From positions 1 to 14,479 of the forward strand of contig CAZFDM010000081.1 in the NCBI GenBank assembly GCA_964517975.1: a stretch of 14,479 nucleotides of DNA, given 5' to 3'. Below are positions 6,730 through 14,479 of the stretch, piece after piece. The notes below the pieces were generated by a model. That model made no database searches. It was not told where the DNA came from and saw only the letters and a list, made by a program, of their open reading frames with translations. Made by a program: the position numbers and the translations under genes. Position 1 is the first letter of the stretch. Every line of letters begins with the position of its first letter. Source of the DNA: JBBIRM01 sp964517975 (GTDB taxonomy: Bacteria; Desulfobacterota; BSN033; UBA1163).

Positions 6730-8256
6730 GTGAGAGAGAAAAAGTTCTAATACCTTCTCCTTGAGGACCTTCCCCATTCTATTTCTTGGAAGTTCATTTA
6801 AAAAAAGGATTTCCTTTGGACACTTCCAATCCAGGAGATGACTCCTGCAATACTCTTTAATTTCGCTCTCTGTAGAGAAACATTCAGGTTTTAGGACCAC
6901 GGCCGCCCCAACTTTTTCTCCCCATTTTTCATCTGGAATCCCTACGACACACGATTCTAATATGTCTGGATGCCGATCAAGCACAGATTCAACCTCTTTT
7001 GGCGAAATATTTTCTCCTCCAGAAATGATGATATGTTTGATTCGATCGGTAATATAGTAGTAGCCCTCCTCGTCCCTCTTCCCGAGGTCTCCGGTCCGAA
7101 ACCAGCCATCCAAAAACGCCGCCTCTGTCTCACGAGGTCTCCTCCAGTATCCTGGGGTTACATTGGGTCCTTTCAGCCAAATCTCCCCAACCTCTCCGGT
7201 CTTTAGGTCGACCAAGGTCTTCGGGTTCACAATTCTCACTTCTACCTGGGGAAGAGGAATCCCGATGGACCCCGGCTTTTTGAGGCCATGGAGGGGATTT
7301 GAAAAATTCATTCCAGTTTCAGACATTCCTTCACGCTCCACAGGCTCTTTCCCAAAAAAATTTCTAATCCTCTCAAAATCCTTTGGACTGAGCGGTGCAG
7401 ATCCACAGGCAAATAGCCGGATATGGTTGAAATCCCTACCTTCCATCTCTTTTCTCTCCATCATCTTATGATACATCGTTGGGACACCCATAAACATGGT
7501 GCAGGCCAACTCTCCTTCTTTGGTTGAAAGAATATCCAAAACTGTCTCAGAAGAAAATTCATTGACCATAATGATCTTTGCGCCTGCCAGCAGTGAAGTA
7601 TGAAGGGCAAAACAGAGACCGTGAATATGAAAGAGGGGAAGGGCATGGCAAAGAGCATCCTTCTCGCTGATCTCCCAGATCTGGATGATGTTTTGAGCAT
7701 CGGTGATCAGGTTTTTTTGAGTAAGGATCGCTCCCTTGGGTTTACCTGTTGTTCCAGAAGTGTAAATGAGGAGGGCGGGATCGTCCGGATTGGCTCTGCC
7801 ATAAGAAATTTCAGAAGAAGAAAATGGAAATAACTTCTCCTCTGTAAAAGGAGTCTCTGTTTCAATCGAGAGGGTGAGTCTGTCCGGATCGATTGAGCGA
7901 ATCAGGGCCTCTTCTCTCTTCCCTGTGAGGATGAGTTTGGGTTCCGTATCTTTGATAAAATATTCCATCTCATCCTTCTTAAATCCCGGATTAAGGATCA
8001 CAGAGACGGCGCCAATCTTCTGGACGGCAAGATGCAGGATGACCAACTCCACACACTTGGGCATGAAGAGGATGACCCTTTCTCCTTTTTCGAGACCCAT
8101 TTCCTTTAAGCCATTTGTAACCTTGGCTGAAATTCTCCTAAGAGACGCATAGGTAATCCGGCTCTCGGTCATCCCTTTTCTGATAAAAAGGAGGGCCACC
8201 TTATCACTTAAACGAGAAAAAGTTTTATCAAAAAGAGTGCTTAAACTCTCAAACAT
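6694..8256 (-). CDS. Acyl-CoA synthetase, malonyl-CoA synthetase (MatB/ACSF3)-like
   Basis: A 520-residue AMP-forming acyl-CoA synthetase that makes an acyl-adenylate and then the CoA thioester. Motifs in order: phosphate loop Y-T-S-G-T-T-G-K-P-K (165-174); P-L-F-H-I-H-G-L (207-214); E-R-E-G-M-S-E-T-G-M-N-F-S-N-P (307-320); F-R-T-G-D-L with D390; the hinge/CoA region D-R-I-K-H-I-I-I-S-G-G-E-N (404-416); and the catalytic lysine K496 in P-R-N-R-M-G-K. The G-M-x-E-T-x-M-x-x-S-N-P segment and overall length recall malonyl- and methylmalonyl-CoA synthetases, but this is from memory of the family and another short acid is possible. E309 replaces the tyrosine normally before G-M-T-E. The ATG has AAAGGAT upstream. 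The 3' end overlaps the convergent amidohydrolase gene by 36 bases. It follows glyS in the same direction after 162 AT-rich bases and probably has its own promoter, which I could not place. Confidence 0.88.
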   Translation of the reverse strand: MFESLSTLFDKTFSRLSDKVALLFIRKGMTESRITYASLRRISAKVTNGLKEMGLEKGERVILFMPKCVELVILHLAVQKIGAVSVILNPGFKKDEMEYFIKDTEPKLILTGKREEALIRSIDPDRLTLSIETETPFTEEKLFPFSSSEISYGRANPDDPALLIYTSGTTGKPKGAILTQKNLITDAQNIIQIWEISEKDALCHALPLFHIHGLCFALHTSLLAGAKIIMVNEFSSETVLDILSTKEGELACTMFMGVPTMYHKMMERKEMEGRDFNHIRLFACGSAPLSPKDFERIRNFFGKEPVEREGMSETGMNFSNPLHGLKKPGSIGIPLPQVEVRIVNPKTLVDLKTGEVGEIWLKGPNVTPGYWRRPRETEAAFLDGWFRTGDLGKRDEEGYYYITDRIKHIIISGGENISPKEVESVLDRHPDILESCVVGIPDEKWGEKVGAAVVLKPECFSTESEIKEYCRSHLLDWKCPKEILFLNELPRNRMGKVLKEKVLELFLSHSNLKGKDLSVL

Positions 8257-8418
8257 TTTTATATCCTTTATCGCCCGTTTTTAGTTTTTAAAAAAAGACC
8301 AAAATTTTGTATCAAATATCAGGAATTCTTCTATCCTATTTTTCTGGAAACTTTTCATAATCTCTTTGCAAGGAGGCGAGGCGATCCATTATGAAAAATT
8401 ATGTAGGAAAAGCAAAAA

Positions 8419-10482
8419 TTATATGAGTTTTGAGAAGTCGGCGATTTTTAAGAAAAGTTGTCCAATCTCTCTGAGAAGGGCAAGACGATTATTCCGGATC
8501 GCCTCCTCCTCTACCATCACCATCACCCCATCAAAAAAATCATCGATCGGCTTCTTCATCTGGGTCATCTCCTGCAGGGCAGACTGATAATCTCTTTGGC
8601 TGAGATAATGCTCGATCCGTTCCTTCGCCTTAAGAAAGGACTGATAAAGATCTTTTTCAGGAGGTTCTTTGAGGAGATGGGAATCAATCCTTTCACCATA
8701 AGGACTCCCCCTCAATATATTCATCGCCCTCTTAAACCCAATGACCACGGAGTCGAAATCCTTGACCTTTTTTGCTGATCTTAAACAGTCGATTCGCTCC
8801 TGAACATCTAACAACCGATCAAAGGAAACTGAAACCACTGCCTCGATCACATCAAAAGGATAGCCCTTCTCCAAGAGATAGTTCTGATAACGGATTCGGA
8901 AGAATTCCAGAACCTCCTCCTTCACCTCATTTAAAGGACGCTCCATTTTCTCCTTCAACAGCCTCTGGCTCTCTTCAACTAACTCCTCCATGGAGATGGG
9001 ATATTTTTTTTCGACAATGATCCTGATGATCCCAAGGGCTTGGCGTCTTAAACCAAAAGGGTCAGCAGTGCCAGTTGGAACAAGCCCAATCCCAAAACTT
9101 CCTACGATAGTGTCCATCTTGTCAGCGATGCTAACAATATCTCCGACCGGGCTTGAAGGCAAACGATCTCCCGCAAAGGTGGGAAGGTAATGTTCATAGA
9201 TCGCCTCTGCCACTTCTGGGCTTTCTCCTGAGATCCGCGCGTACTCCCTGCCCACGATCCCCTGAAGTTTTGGAAACTCACCGACCATTCCTGTCACCAG
9301 ATCTGCTTTACAAAGAAGAGAGGCCCGCTCGACCGCATCGCGAAGTTTTGGATCGATCCTCTCGACCAGAAAGCAAGCCAATTCCTTAAACCTCATCACC
9401 TTTTCATATGAAGTCCCTAACTTCGCCTGATAGACCACTTTCTTTAACTGCTCTAACCTCTTCTCCAGTGAAATTTTTAAATCCTCCTGGAAGAAATACG
9501 AAGCATCAGAGAGCCTTGCCTTAAGAACCCTTTCATTTCCCCTCACCACCCCATCCCAATCCTTAGGACGAATATTGCTTACAAAAAGAAAATAGGGAAG
9601 GAGTTTCCCCCTATCATCTACAACAGGAAAGTACCTCTGGTGCTCTTTCATGGTATGGATGATAATCTCCTGGGGAAGGGATAGAAATGTAGGCTCGAAC
9701 CTCCCACTATAAACGACAGGGTACTCTATTAGGAAATTAACCTCATCTAAAAGCGAATCATCCCACAAGGGCCTGCCCGAGACGGAGGCGCTTTCCCGAA
9801 CCATCCCCTCCTTAATCATCTCCTTCCTTTCATTAGGATCAACGATCACAAAAGCCTCTTTGGTCTTTTGAATATAGGAATCGAAATCCTTCACCTGTAT
9901 CGCTCCAGGCTGCACGAATCGATGGCCATAGGTTACCTCTCCACTTTGGAGATTTCCAACCTGAAAAGGGATTACCTCTCCTCCCAAAAGGGCTAAGATC
10001 CAATGAATCGGTCTTGCAAATCGGATGGAGACATCCGCCCATCTCATCGATTTTTGAAAAGGGATGGAAAGGATCCATTTGGGAAGAAGGGATGAAAGAA
10101 TCTCTTTTGTTGGTTTCCCGGGTTCTTGTTTCACAGCACAGACATATTCACCCTTCTCCGTCTGGATCACTTTCAGGGATTCAACCTCCACGGACTGACT
10201 CTTCGCAAATCCGATCGCAGCCTGGGTGGGGTTTCCCTTTTTGTCGAAAGCAGCCTGTTTGGAAGGACCGATCTTTTTGATCTCCTCATTCCTCTGTTTC
10301 TCTGAGAGAGATTCCACAAAGAGGACAAGCCTTCTTGGTGTGCCAAAGGTCTTCATCCTCCCAAAGTCAATCCGGTTTGACTCTAACTCTTTCCGTGCGA
10401 GGTTTTCCAAATCGATCAAAGCCTGAGGAATGAAACCCGCAGGAATCTCTTCTGTCCCGATCTCTAAAAGAAGTTCTTTCAT
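8419..10482 (-). CDS. glyS: Glycyl-tRNA synthetase, beta subunit
   Basis: The 687-residue beta subunit of the bacterial alpha2-beta2 glycyl-tRNA synthetase, needed for tRNA(Gly) recognition and charging in the cytoplasm. The opening M-K-E-L-L-L-E-I-G-T-E-E-I-P-A-G-F is the family signature. Internal conserved blocks include T-M-K-E-H-Q-R-Y-F-P-V near residue 280 and G-L-V-P-T-G-T-A-D-P-F-G-L-R-R-Q-A near 480. The C-terminal part is the helical anticodon-binding region. Length is normal. It lies 101 bases downstream of glyQ in the same direction. GAGGAG lies about 12 bases before the ATG, somewhat far. No internal stop or missing block was seen. Confidence 0.97.
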   Translation of the reverse strand: MKELLLEIGTEEIPAGFIPQALIDLENLARKELESNRIDFGRMKTFGTPRRLVLFVESLSEKQRNEEIKKIGPSKQAAFDKKGNPTQAAIGFAKSQSVEVESLKVIQTEKGEYVCAVKQEPGKPTKEILSSLLPKWILSIPFQKSMRWADVSIRFARPIHWILALLGGEVIPFQVGNLQSGEVTYGHRFVQPGAIQVKDFDSYIQKTKEAFVIVDPNERKEMIKEGMVRESASVSGRPLWDDSLLDEVNFLIEYPVVYSGRFEPTFLSLPQEIIIHTMKEHQRYFPVVDDRGKLLPYFLFVSNIRPKDWDGVVRGNERVLKARLSDASYFFQEDLKISLEKRLEQLKKVVYQAKLGTSYEKVMRFKELACFLVERIDPKLRDAVERASLLCKADLVTGMVGEFPKLQGIVGREYARISGESPEVAEAIYEHYLPTFAGDRLPSSPVGDIVSIADKMDTIVGSFGIGLVPTGTADPFGLRRQALGIIRIIVEKKYPISMEELVEESQRLLKEKMERPLNEVKEEVLEFFRIRYQNYLLEKGYPFDVIEAVVSVSFDRLLDVQERIDCLRSAKKVKDFDSVVIGFKRAMNILRGSPYGERIDSHLLKEPPEKDLYQSFLKAKERIEHYLSQRDYQSALQEMTQMKKPIDDFFDGVMVMVEEEAIRNNRLALLREIGQLFLKIADFSKLI

Positions 10483-10519
10483 GGTTTAAAAAATCTCCTC
10501 ACTCTGAAACTCACGTTAT

Positions 10520-10541
10520 TCGTGTCCGTGTCTCGTGTCCG
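10520..10541. repeat. Short direct repeat TCGTGTCCG in the glyQ-glyS spacer
   Basis: TCGTGTCCG occurs at 10520-10528 and 10533-10541, with another TGTC between the copies and a CACG/CGTG inverted pair just to the left (10512-10524). The spacer is otherwise AT-rich, so this GC-rich patch stands out. Function is unknown; it could be an RNA structure, a protein site or a fragment of a dispersed genomic repeat. Confidence 0.5.
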
Positions 10542-10583
10542 AATTCCAAAAAAATTTCGTCTCCAACAAACTCGTTGCTTTAT

Positions 10584-11462
10584 TTACTCTGAACTCTGGA
10601 TTAATAGAGGAAATCCCATCTCCTCCCTCTGTTTGAGATAGGCCTCTGCACAGAGCCTTGCCAGCGTTCTCACCCTCAGGATATAACCCATCCGCTCGGT
10701 CACGCTGATGGCTCCCCTCGCATCGAGAAGATTGAAGGTATGGGAAGTCTTTAAACAGTAATCATAGGCAGGCAGGACCAATCCTCTCTCAATCAAAGCC
10801 TTTGCCTCCTGTTCATACATATCGAAAAGTCTAAAAAGCATCTCCACATCGGCTACTTCAAAATTGTATCTCGAAAATTCAACCTCCCCTCGGTGATGGA
10901 TATCTCCATACTTGATCCCCTTTGTCCACCGGAGGTCATATACACTCTCCACCCCCTGAAGATACATAGCGATCCTTTCGATGCCATAAGTAATCTCCAC
11001 GGGGATGGGATTAAGTTCGATCCCTCCGGCCTGTTGAAAGTAAGTAAATTGAGTAATCTCCATTCCGTCCAACCAAACCTCCCATCCCAAACCCCATGCG
11101 CCAAGGGTGGGAGACTCCCAATCATCCTCCACAAACCTTATGTCATGATTGAGGGGATCAATCCCGAAAGATTTTAGACTCTCGAGGTAAATGTCCTGGA
11201 TGTCCAGAGGTGAAGGTTTTAGGATGACCTGATATTGATAGTAGTGCTGAAGCCGATTCGGGTTCTCTCCATATCGACCATCCGTAGGGCGGCGTGAGGG
11301 TTCCACATAGGCCACCCTCCATGGCTCTGGGCCAAGAACTCTGAGAAAGGTGGCAGGATTAAATGTCCCTGCACCTACTTCGATATCATAGGGCTGTTGA
11401 ATGATACATCCCTGGTCAGCCCAGAACCGTTCTAACGCAAAGATCAACTCCTGAAAATCCAT
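10584..11462 (-). CDS. glyQ: Glycyl-tRNA synthetase, alpha subunit
   Basis: The 292-residue catalytic alpha subunit, which forms glycyl-adenylate and pairs with the GlyS beta subunit encoded next. The whole N-terminal block is diagnostic: F-Q-E-L-I-F-A-L-E-R-F-W near residue 3, G-C-I-I-Q-Q-P-Y-D near 18, G-A-G-T-F-N-P-A-T-F-L-R near 28 and Y-V-E-P-S-R-R-P-T-D-G-R-Y-G-E-N-P-N near 52. Length is typical. The ATG at 11462 has GAGGAG at good spacing. Upstream, the 105-base spacer to recO is AT-rich and too short for a T-box leader; a TTGACA is present on the coding strand there, but I saw no convincing partner -10. Confidence 0.98.
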   Translation of the reverse strand: MDFQELIFALERFWADQGCIIQQPYDIEVGAGTFNPATFLRVLGPEPWRVAYVEPSRRPTDGRYGENPNRLQHYYQYQVILKPSPLDIQDIYLESLKSFGIDPLNHDIRFVEDDWESPTLGAWGLGWEVWLDGMEITQFTYFQQAGGIELNPIPVEITYGIERIAMYLQGVESVYDLRWTKGIKYGDIHHRGEVEFSRYNFEVADVEMLFRLFDMYEQEAKALIERGLVLPAYDYCLKTSHTFNLLDARGAISVTERMGYILRVRTLARLCAEAYLKQREEMGFPLLIQSSE

Positions 11463-11567
11463 TCTTTCTCCTCAAAAAAAGAAACCTGTAAGTATATAAA
11501 GACGTTCATGTTATTCTATAATCGATTAGGGTTTAGCATGTTTAAATCTCAGATGTCAACCTATGTC

Positions 11568-12338
11568 TCATTTTTTATCTAAAGTCCCCTTCAAAACCTT
11601 TAGCGACTTTAACTCTTTTCCCAGTTGGTAGGTGATAAATCTGGGAAGAACCAGACAACTCTCCGATAATGCCTGAGAGGTAAATTTTAGCCTATCCATT
11701 CTTGACAGATCCATCCGGGTAACTTCATCAATCAACCGGGCTGTACCCCAGGAAAGGGGAATAAGGTTATTCCAATTTTTTGAACAACTTTCGCAGACCA
11801 CGCTTCCTTTTTCCAGAGAGAAAAAGATGTTCTTGACCTCTCTCAACTCCTCCATCCCTTTCTTACATATTGCGCAGTTTCTCATGTTGGGTCGATAACC
11901 GAAAAGGGAAAGCATCCGAATTTCAAAAATTCTCAAATCATCCTCTGCTGGCAACTCCCTATTCAGGGTGGAGAGAGAGGTAAGAAGAAGTTCAAAGGCC
12001 TCTGGATGCTGCTCCCGTTCCACGGCCATTTCGTTCACCAATTCTAAGAAGTAATTGCCATAGATGATCTTTCTGAGATCCTCTCTAATATTTGGGAAAG
12101 AATTTAGGATATCACACCCCTCTGCTCTAACCAGTCCCATCCCTTCCCGATCGAAAAAGATGAGCCGAACATAGGTAAAGAGATCGAGGGCATTTTGAAA
12201 TCTTTTTTTACTTCTTCGTGCCCCTTTGGCAATGGCCCTCAGTTTACCAAAATTTTTTGTAAAGAAGGTGATAATTTTGTCCGACTCCCCGTATGGGATG
12301 CAGTGGATCACAACGGCATGGGTGGTATAGAGAGGCAT
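11568..12338 (-). CDS. recO: DNA repair protein RecO
   Basis: A 256-residue recombination mediator that works with RecR (and RecF) to load RecA onto single-stranded DNA in gap repair. The N-terminal OB-fold (about residues 1-80) shows the family pattern T-H-A-V-V-I-x-x-x-P-Y-G-E-S-D-K-I-I-T-x-F-T and G-K-L-R-A-I-A-K-G-A-R-R-S-K. The central helical domain contains Y-G-N-Y-F-L-E-L-V. A zinc-finger-like pair follows: C-A-I-C near residue 155 and C-E-S-C near 182, both intact. It begins 15 bases after the lolA C-terminal frame, so it is probably co-transcribed with it. Only a weak purine stretch precedes the ATG. Confidence 0.95.
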   Translation of the reverse strand: MPLYTTHAVVIHCIPYGESDKIITFFTKNFGKLRAIAKGARRSKKRFQNALDLFTYVRLIFFDREGMGLVRAEGCDILNSFPNIREDLRKIIYGNYFLELVNEMAVEREQHPEAFELLLTSLSTLNRELPAEDDLRIFEIRMLSLFGYRPNMRNCAICKKGMEELREVKNIFFSLEKGSVVCESCSKNWNNLIPLSWGTARLIDEVTRMDLSRMDRLKFTSQALSESCLVLPRFITYQLGKELKSLKVLKGTLDKK

Positions 12339-12353
12339 AAAAAAAGGTTTTTA

Positions 12354-12830
12354 CTACTTGGTCCCCTTTCCAGGTGAGGGTGAAGGGGGTTCTCTGAACT
12401 TCAACACCTCTGTCCCTGGAGGAATGGTAAAGTTAAAAAGAGAAGGGGGAAGGGATAGATTGGTTTTGATGTCAACAAACCGAGTCCGGGTGACATTCCC
12501 CAATTCATCAAAGACATCGCTTTGAACGACCATATAGGACTTCTTGTCGACTGTCAGAATCAATTTCGCTAAGGCAGGAAAGGGTTCCTTAGGAACCATC
12601 TCTAAGACAAAGTGATCCTCTCCTGGAGCCATTGATTCATTAAAGTTGGCCAGGTTGAAGTCACGGATCAGACTCCCCTCTCCAGAGAGAAAGGCCAGAG
12701 GGATCCTCTCCCGTATGACTTTCGAAACATTGTAGATGAGAACTTGATTCTCTTCAGGCTGATAGTACCAGAGGGTCACTCCATTTGAAATGAGTTTTTG
12801 GTTTGGGGTTTTGTAGTCCCACCTCATCAT
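12354..12830 (-). CDS. lolA: Outer-membrane lipoprotein carrier LolA, C-terminal part (frameshifted)
   Basis: This 158-residue frame carries most of the LolA fold, beginning at M-M-R-W-D-Y-K-T-P and followed by the strand pattern S-N-G-V-T-L-W-Y-Y-Q-P-E-E-N-Q-V that is typical of LolA after a Y-L-K-K-K-G segment. It lacks a signal peptide and the first part of the beta half-barrel, which are found in the overlapping upstream frame (12827-13051). Adding one base within 12831-12845 would fuse the two as L-K-K-K-G-M-M-R-W-D-Y, the family consensus. The ATG overlaps the upstream TGA (ATGA), so separate coupled translation is formally possible, but a cytoplasmic fragment could not ferry lipoproteins in the periplasm. 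The C-terminal tail is rich in proline and serine. A sequencing error or a real mutation is likely. Confidence 0.8.
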   Translation of the reverse strand: MMRWDYKTPNQKLISNGVTLWYYQPEENQVLIYNVSKVIRERIPLAFLSGEGSLIRDFNLANFNESMAPGEDHFVLEMVPKEPFPALAKLILTVDKKSYMVVQSDVFDELGNVTRTRFVDIKTNLSLPPSLFNFTIPPGTEVLKFREPPSPSPGKGTK

Positions 12831-13051
12831 CCCCTTCTTCTTAAATAGACCTTTCCTTCTGCTTTCGGATGGCCCTTCATCATCTTCCCAAGGGTTTCCT
12901 GGATGAAATTGGCCTCGAAGTCATGGGTGGCTTCGTATCGTTTTTGAATCTCCTTTAATACCTCTTGACCCGTGAGGCCAAAGCCCATGGGGAGGTGAAA
13001 GAGATAGAGAAGAATTCCTAAAGAAATCATCAAGAGAAACATCCTTTTCAT
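12827..13051 (-). CDS. lolA: Outer-membrane lipoprotein carrier LolA, signal peptide and N-terminal part (frameshifted)
   Basis: LolA escorts lipoproteins released by LolCDE across the periplasm to the outer membrane. This 74-residue frame encodes a signal peptide (M-K-R-M-F followed by a hydrophobic core L-L-M-I-S-L-G-I-L-L-Y-L-F, no lipobox cysteine) and the first LolA strands: L-K-E-I-Q-K-R-Y-E, D-F-E-A-N-F-I-Q-E-T and G-K-V-Y-L-R-R-R-G before the stop. I chose ATG 13051 because it starts exactly at the signal peptide; an in-frame TTG at 13099 would add 16 residues before the signal. The remainder of the protein is in the overlapping frame 12354-12830. It lies just after ftsK in the same direction. 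Confidence 0.8.
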   Translation of the reverse strand: MKRMFLLMISLGILLYLFHLPMGFGLTGQEVLKEIQKRYEATHDFEANFIQETLGKMMKGHPKAEGKVYLRRRG

Positions 13052-13125
13052 CCTGTCTAACCTCAACTTTCTCAGCGTGTGGGGGATGAGCAATTCCAAA
13101 AGGAGGAAGTTCTCCCCCCCACTGT

Positions 13126-14479
13126 TTAGGGTTCAATCTTTTTGATCAGAACCTCTCGCGGTTTAATCCCATCAGAGGGTCCCACCACTCCTTCCTCCTC
13201 CATCTTCTCAATAATTCGGGCCGCTCGATTGTAACCAATCCGGAATCGTCTTTGGATGAGGGAGATGGAAGCCTGACCGGTTTCTGCCACGAAGGCCACT
13301 GCCTCATCATATTTTTCGTCATACTCATCCTCCTCACCCATCATCTCCTTTTCCCTCTTAACCTCCTGGAGGATGGTGGGGTCGTAGGAAGGTTTGCCTT
13401 GCTTTTTCAAAAACTCCACGATCCGCTTGATCTCTGAACTTGAGACAAAGGCACCATGGATCCGAATCATCTTTGAACTGCCTGGCGGAAGAAAGAGCAT
13501 ATCCCCTGCACCCAGGAGATGTTCTGCACCAATCGTATCAAGAATCGTGCGCGAGTCAACCTTGGAAGTGACCTGAAATGATATTCTGGCTGGGAAGTTG
13601 GCCTTGATAATTCCGGTGAGCACATCGACGGAAGGACGTTGAGTGGCCAGGATAAGATGGATGCCCACGGCCCTTGCCATCTGGGCAAGCCTCGTAATAG
13701 ACTCTTCTACCTCCCTGGAGGAGATCATCATCAAATCAGCCAGTTCATCGATGACCACGACAATATAAGGAAGTTTTTCCATGGCCTCAGAGGCTCTTTC
13801 CTCTTCTTCTTCAAGAAGGTCTCCCTTTCGTTTATAAACCTTTCCCTTCTCCTTCTGCTCCTTCTCCATCCTCTGATGATAGGCCTCAATATTTCGCACC
13901 CCTTTTTCAGCCAGGACGGTATACCGCCTTTCCATTTCATCCACCAACCACTTCAAGGACGCAGCGGCTTTTTTCGGATGGGTCACCACAGGAAGCAGGA
14001 GATGGGGGATCCCCTCATAATCGGAGAGTTCTAACATCTTAGGATCTATCATCAGGAATTTCACTTCTTCTGGAGTGGCTTTAAAGAGAATGCTACAGAT
14101 CATGGAATTGATTGAAACACTTTTCCCTGAGCCAGTCGATCCAGCCACTAAAAGATGTGGCATTCGGGCGAGATCAACGATAAAGGGCTCTCCTGAAATG
14201 TCTTTCCCCAACCCAAACGAGAGTTTTGATTTGGAGGATCGAAAAACATCGGTGTCGATGATCTCTTTAAGGTAAACCATCTCCCGGTTGGCATTGGGGA
14301 CTTCAATCCCAACGACTGACTTTCCAGGAATTGGAGCGACAATTCTGATTGAGAGGGCACTTAATGCAAGGGCGAGGTCGTCGGCCAAATTTACGATTCG
14401 GCTGACCTTGACTCCAGGAGCAGGTTCAAATTCATAGACCGTGATCACAGGACCAGGCCTGACCTCAACCACCTTTCCC
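13126..14479 (-). CDS. ftsK: DNA translocase FtsK/SpoIIIE, C-terminal part (5' end outside window)
   Basis: About 450 C-terminal residues of the septal DNA pump that moves chromosome ends through the closing division site and activates XerCD recombination. The frame is open to the window edge (G-K-V-V-E-V-R-P-G-P-V), so the true start lies outside. Visible in order: the alpha-domain end; Walker A G-S-T-G-S-G-K-S (about residue 113 of the visible part); Walker B Y-I-V-V-V-I-D-E-L-A-D-L-M-M; the conserved L-A-T-Q-R-P-S-V-D-V-L-T-G-I-I-K-A-N-F-P and G-A-G-D-M-L-F; and a C-terminal winged-helix gamma domain (A-S-I-S-L-I-Q-R-R-F-R-I-G-Y-N-R-A-A-R-I-I) that reads KOPS-like polarity sequences. A charged E/K-rich insert precedes Walker B. 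The N-terminal membrane domain is not in the window. lolA follows directly. Confidence 0.97.
   Translation of the reverse strand, partial: GKVVEVRPGPVITVYEFEPAPGVKVSRIVNLADDLALALSALSIRIVAPIPGKSVVGIEVPNANREMVYLKEIIDTDVFRSSKSKLSFGLGKDISGEPFIVDLARMPHLLVAGSTGSGKSVSINSMICSILFKATPEEVKFLMIDPKMLELSDYEGIPHLLLPVVTHPKKAAASLKWLVDEMERRYTVLAEKGVRNIEAYHQRMEKEQKEKGKVYKRKGDLLEEEEERASEAMEKLPYIVVVIDELADLMMISSREVEESITRLAQMARAVGIHLILATQRPSVDVLTGIIKANFPARISFQVTSKVDSRTILDTIGAEHLLGAGDMLFLPPGSSKMIRIHGAFVSSSEIKRIVEFLKKQGKPSYDPTILQEVKREKEMMGEEDEYDEKYDEAVAFVAETGQASISLIQRRFRIGYNRAARIIEKMEEEGVVGPSDGIKPREVLIKKIEP

Noticed and set aside
8257..8418. Possible terminator after glyS (CAAAATTTTG palindrome at 8300-8309 followed on the minus strand by a T run)
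   Set aside because: The palindrome is short, AT-only in its core and has no loop, so it would not make a stable RNA hairpin. No convincing promoter for the acyl-CoA synthetase was found here either.
8366..8425. AAGGAGG followed by an 11-codon plus-strand peptide beginning at ATG 8390
   Set aside because: The spacing from AAGGAGG to ATG is about 14 bases, the peptide runs into the end of glyS on the opposite strand, and nothing downstream would be controlled by it.
11463..11567. T-box or other leader upstream of glyQ
   Set aside because: The spacer is only 105 bases, AT-rich, and lacks T-box-like conserved elements; the TTGACA on the coding strand has no good -10 at proper spacing.

Overview
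The window most likely comes from a Gram-negative anaerobe of the former Deltaproteobacteria (Desulfobacterota). This is inferred from three things: a LolA-type periplasmic lipoprotein carrier, the conserved run ftsK-lolA-recO-glyQ-glyS with separate alpha and beta glycyl-tRNA synthetase subunits, and an adjoining set of CoA ligases with a molybdenum hydroxylase. The species cannot be told from the sequence. Coding is dense, and nearly everything is on the minus strand. No tRNA, rRNA, CRISPR array, insertion sequence or origin was seen, and no gene-free stretch exceeds about 300 bases.

Right half (about 8.4-14.5 kb), housekeeping, read from high to low coordinates: the C-terminal part of the DNA translocase FtsK; lolA, split in two frames by what looks like a one-base deletion; recO; glyQ; glyS. 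A minus-strand gene for a MatB-like acyl-CoA synthetase follows after 162 bases of AT-rich spacer.

Left half (1-8.3 kb), accessory catabolism: a plus-strand adenine-deaminase-like amidohydrolase gene converges with the acyl-CoA synthetase gene and overlaps it by 36 bases. It diverges from a TetR-family regulator gene. Downstream of tetR, in the same direction, lie the FAD, [2Fe-2S] and molybdopterin subunits of a xanthine-dehydrogenase-family hydroxylase, then the start of a phenylacetate-CoA-ligase-like gene that runs off the left edge. The last four genes overlap or nearly touch and look like one operon.

The roughly 200-base AT-rich divergent spacer carries a perfect 11-bp inverted repeat built on TTCGAA. 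It also carries a good tetR promoter with a TTCGAA half-site at its predicted start point, and a possible promoter that would give the amidohydrolase a leaderless mRNA. The simplest reading is a TetR-controlled catabolic module that hydroxylates an N-heterocyclic or aromatic compound, hydrolyses or deaminates it, and activates products as CoA thioesters. Both key enzymes keep their catalytic residues but differ from the classical purine enzymes at substrate-pocket positions, so the substrate may not be adenine or hypoxanthine.
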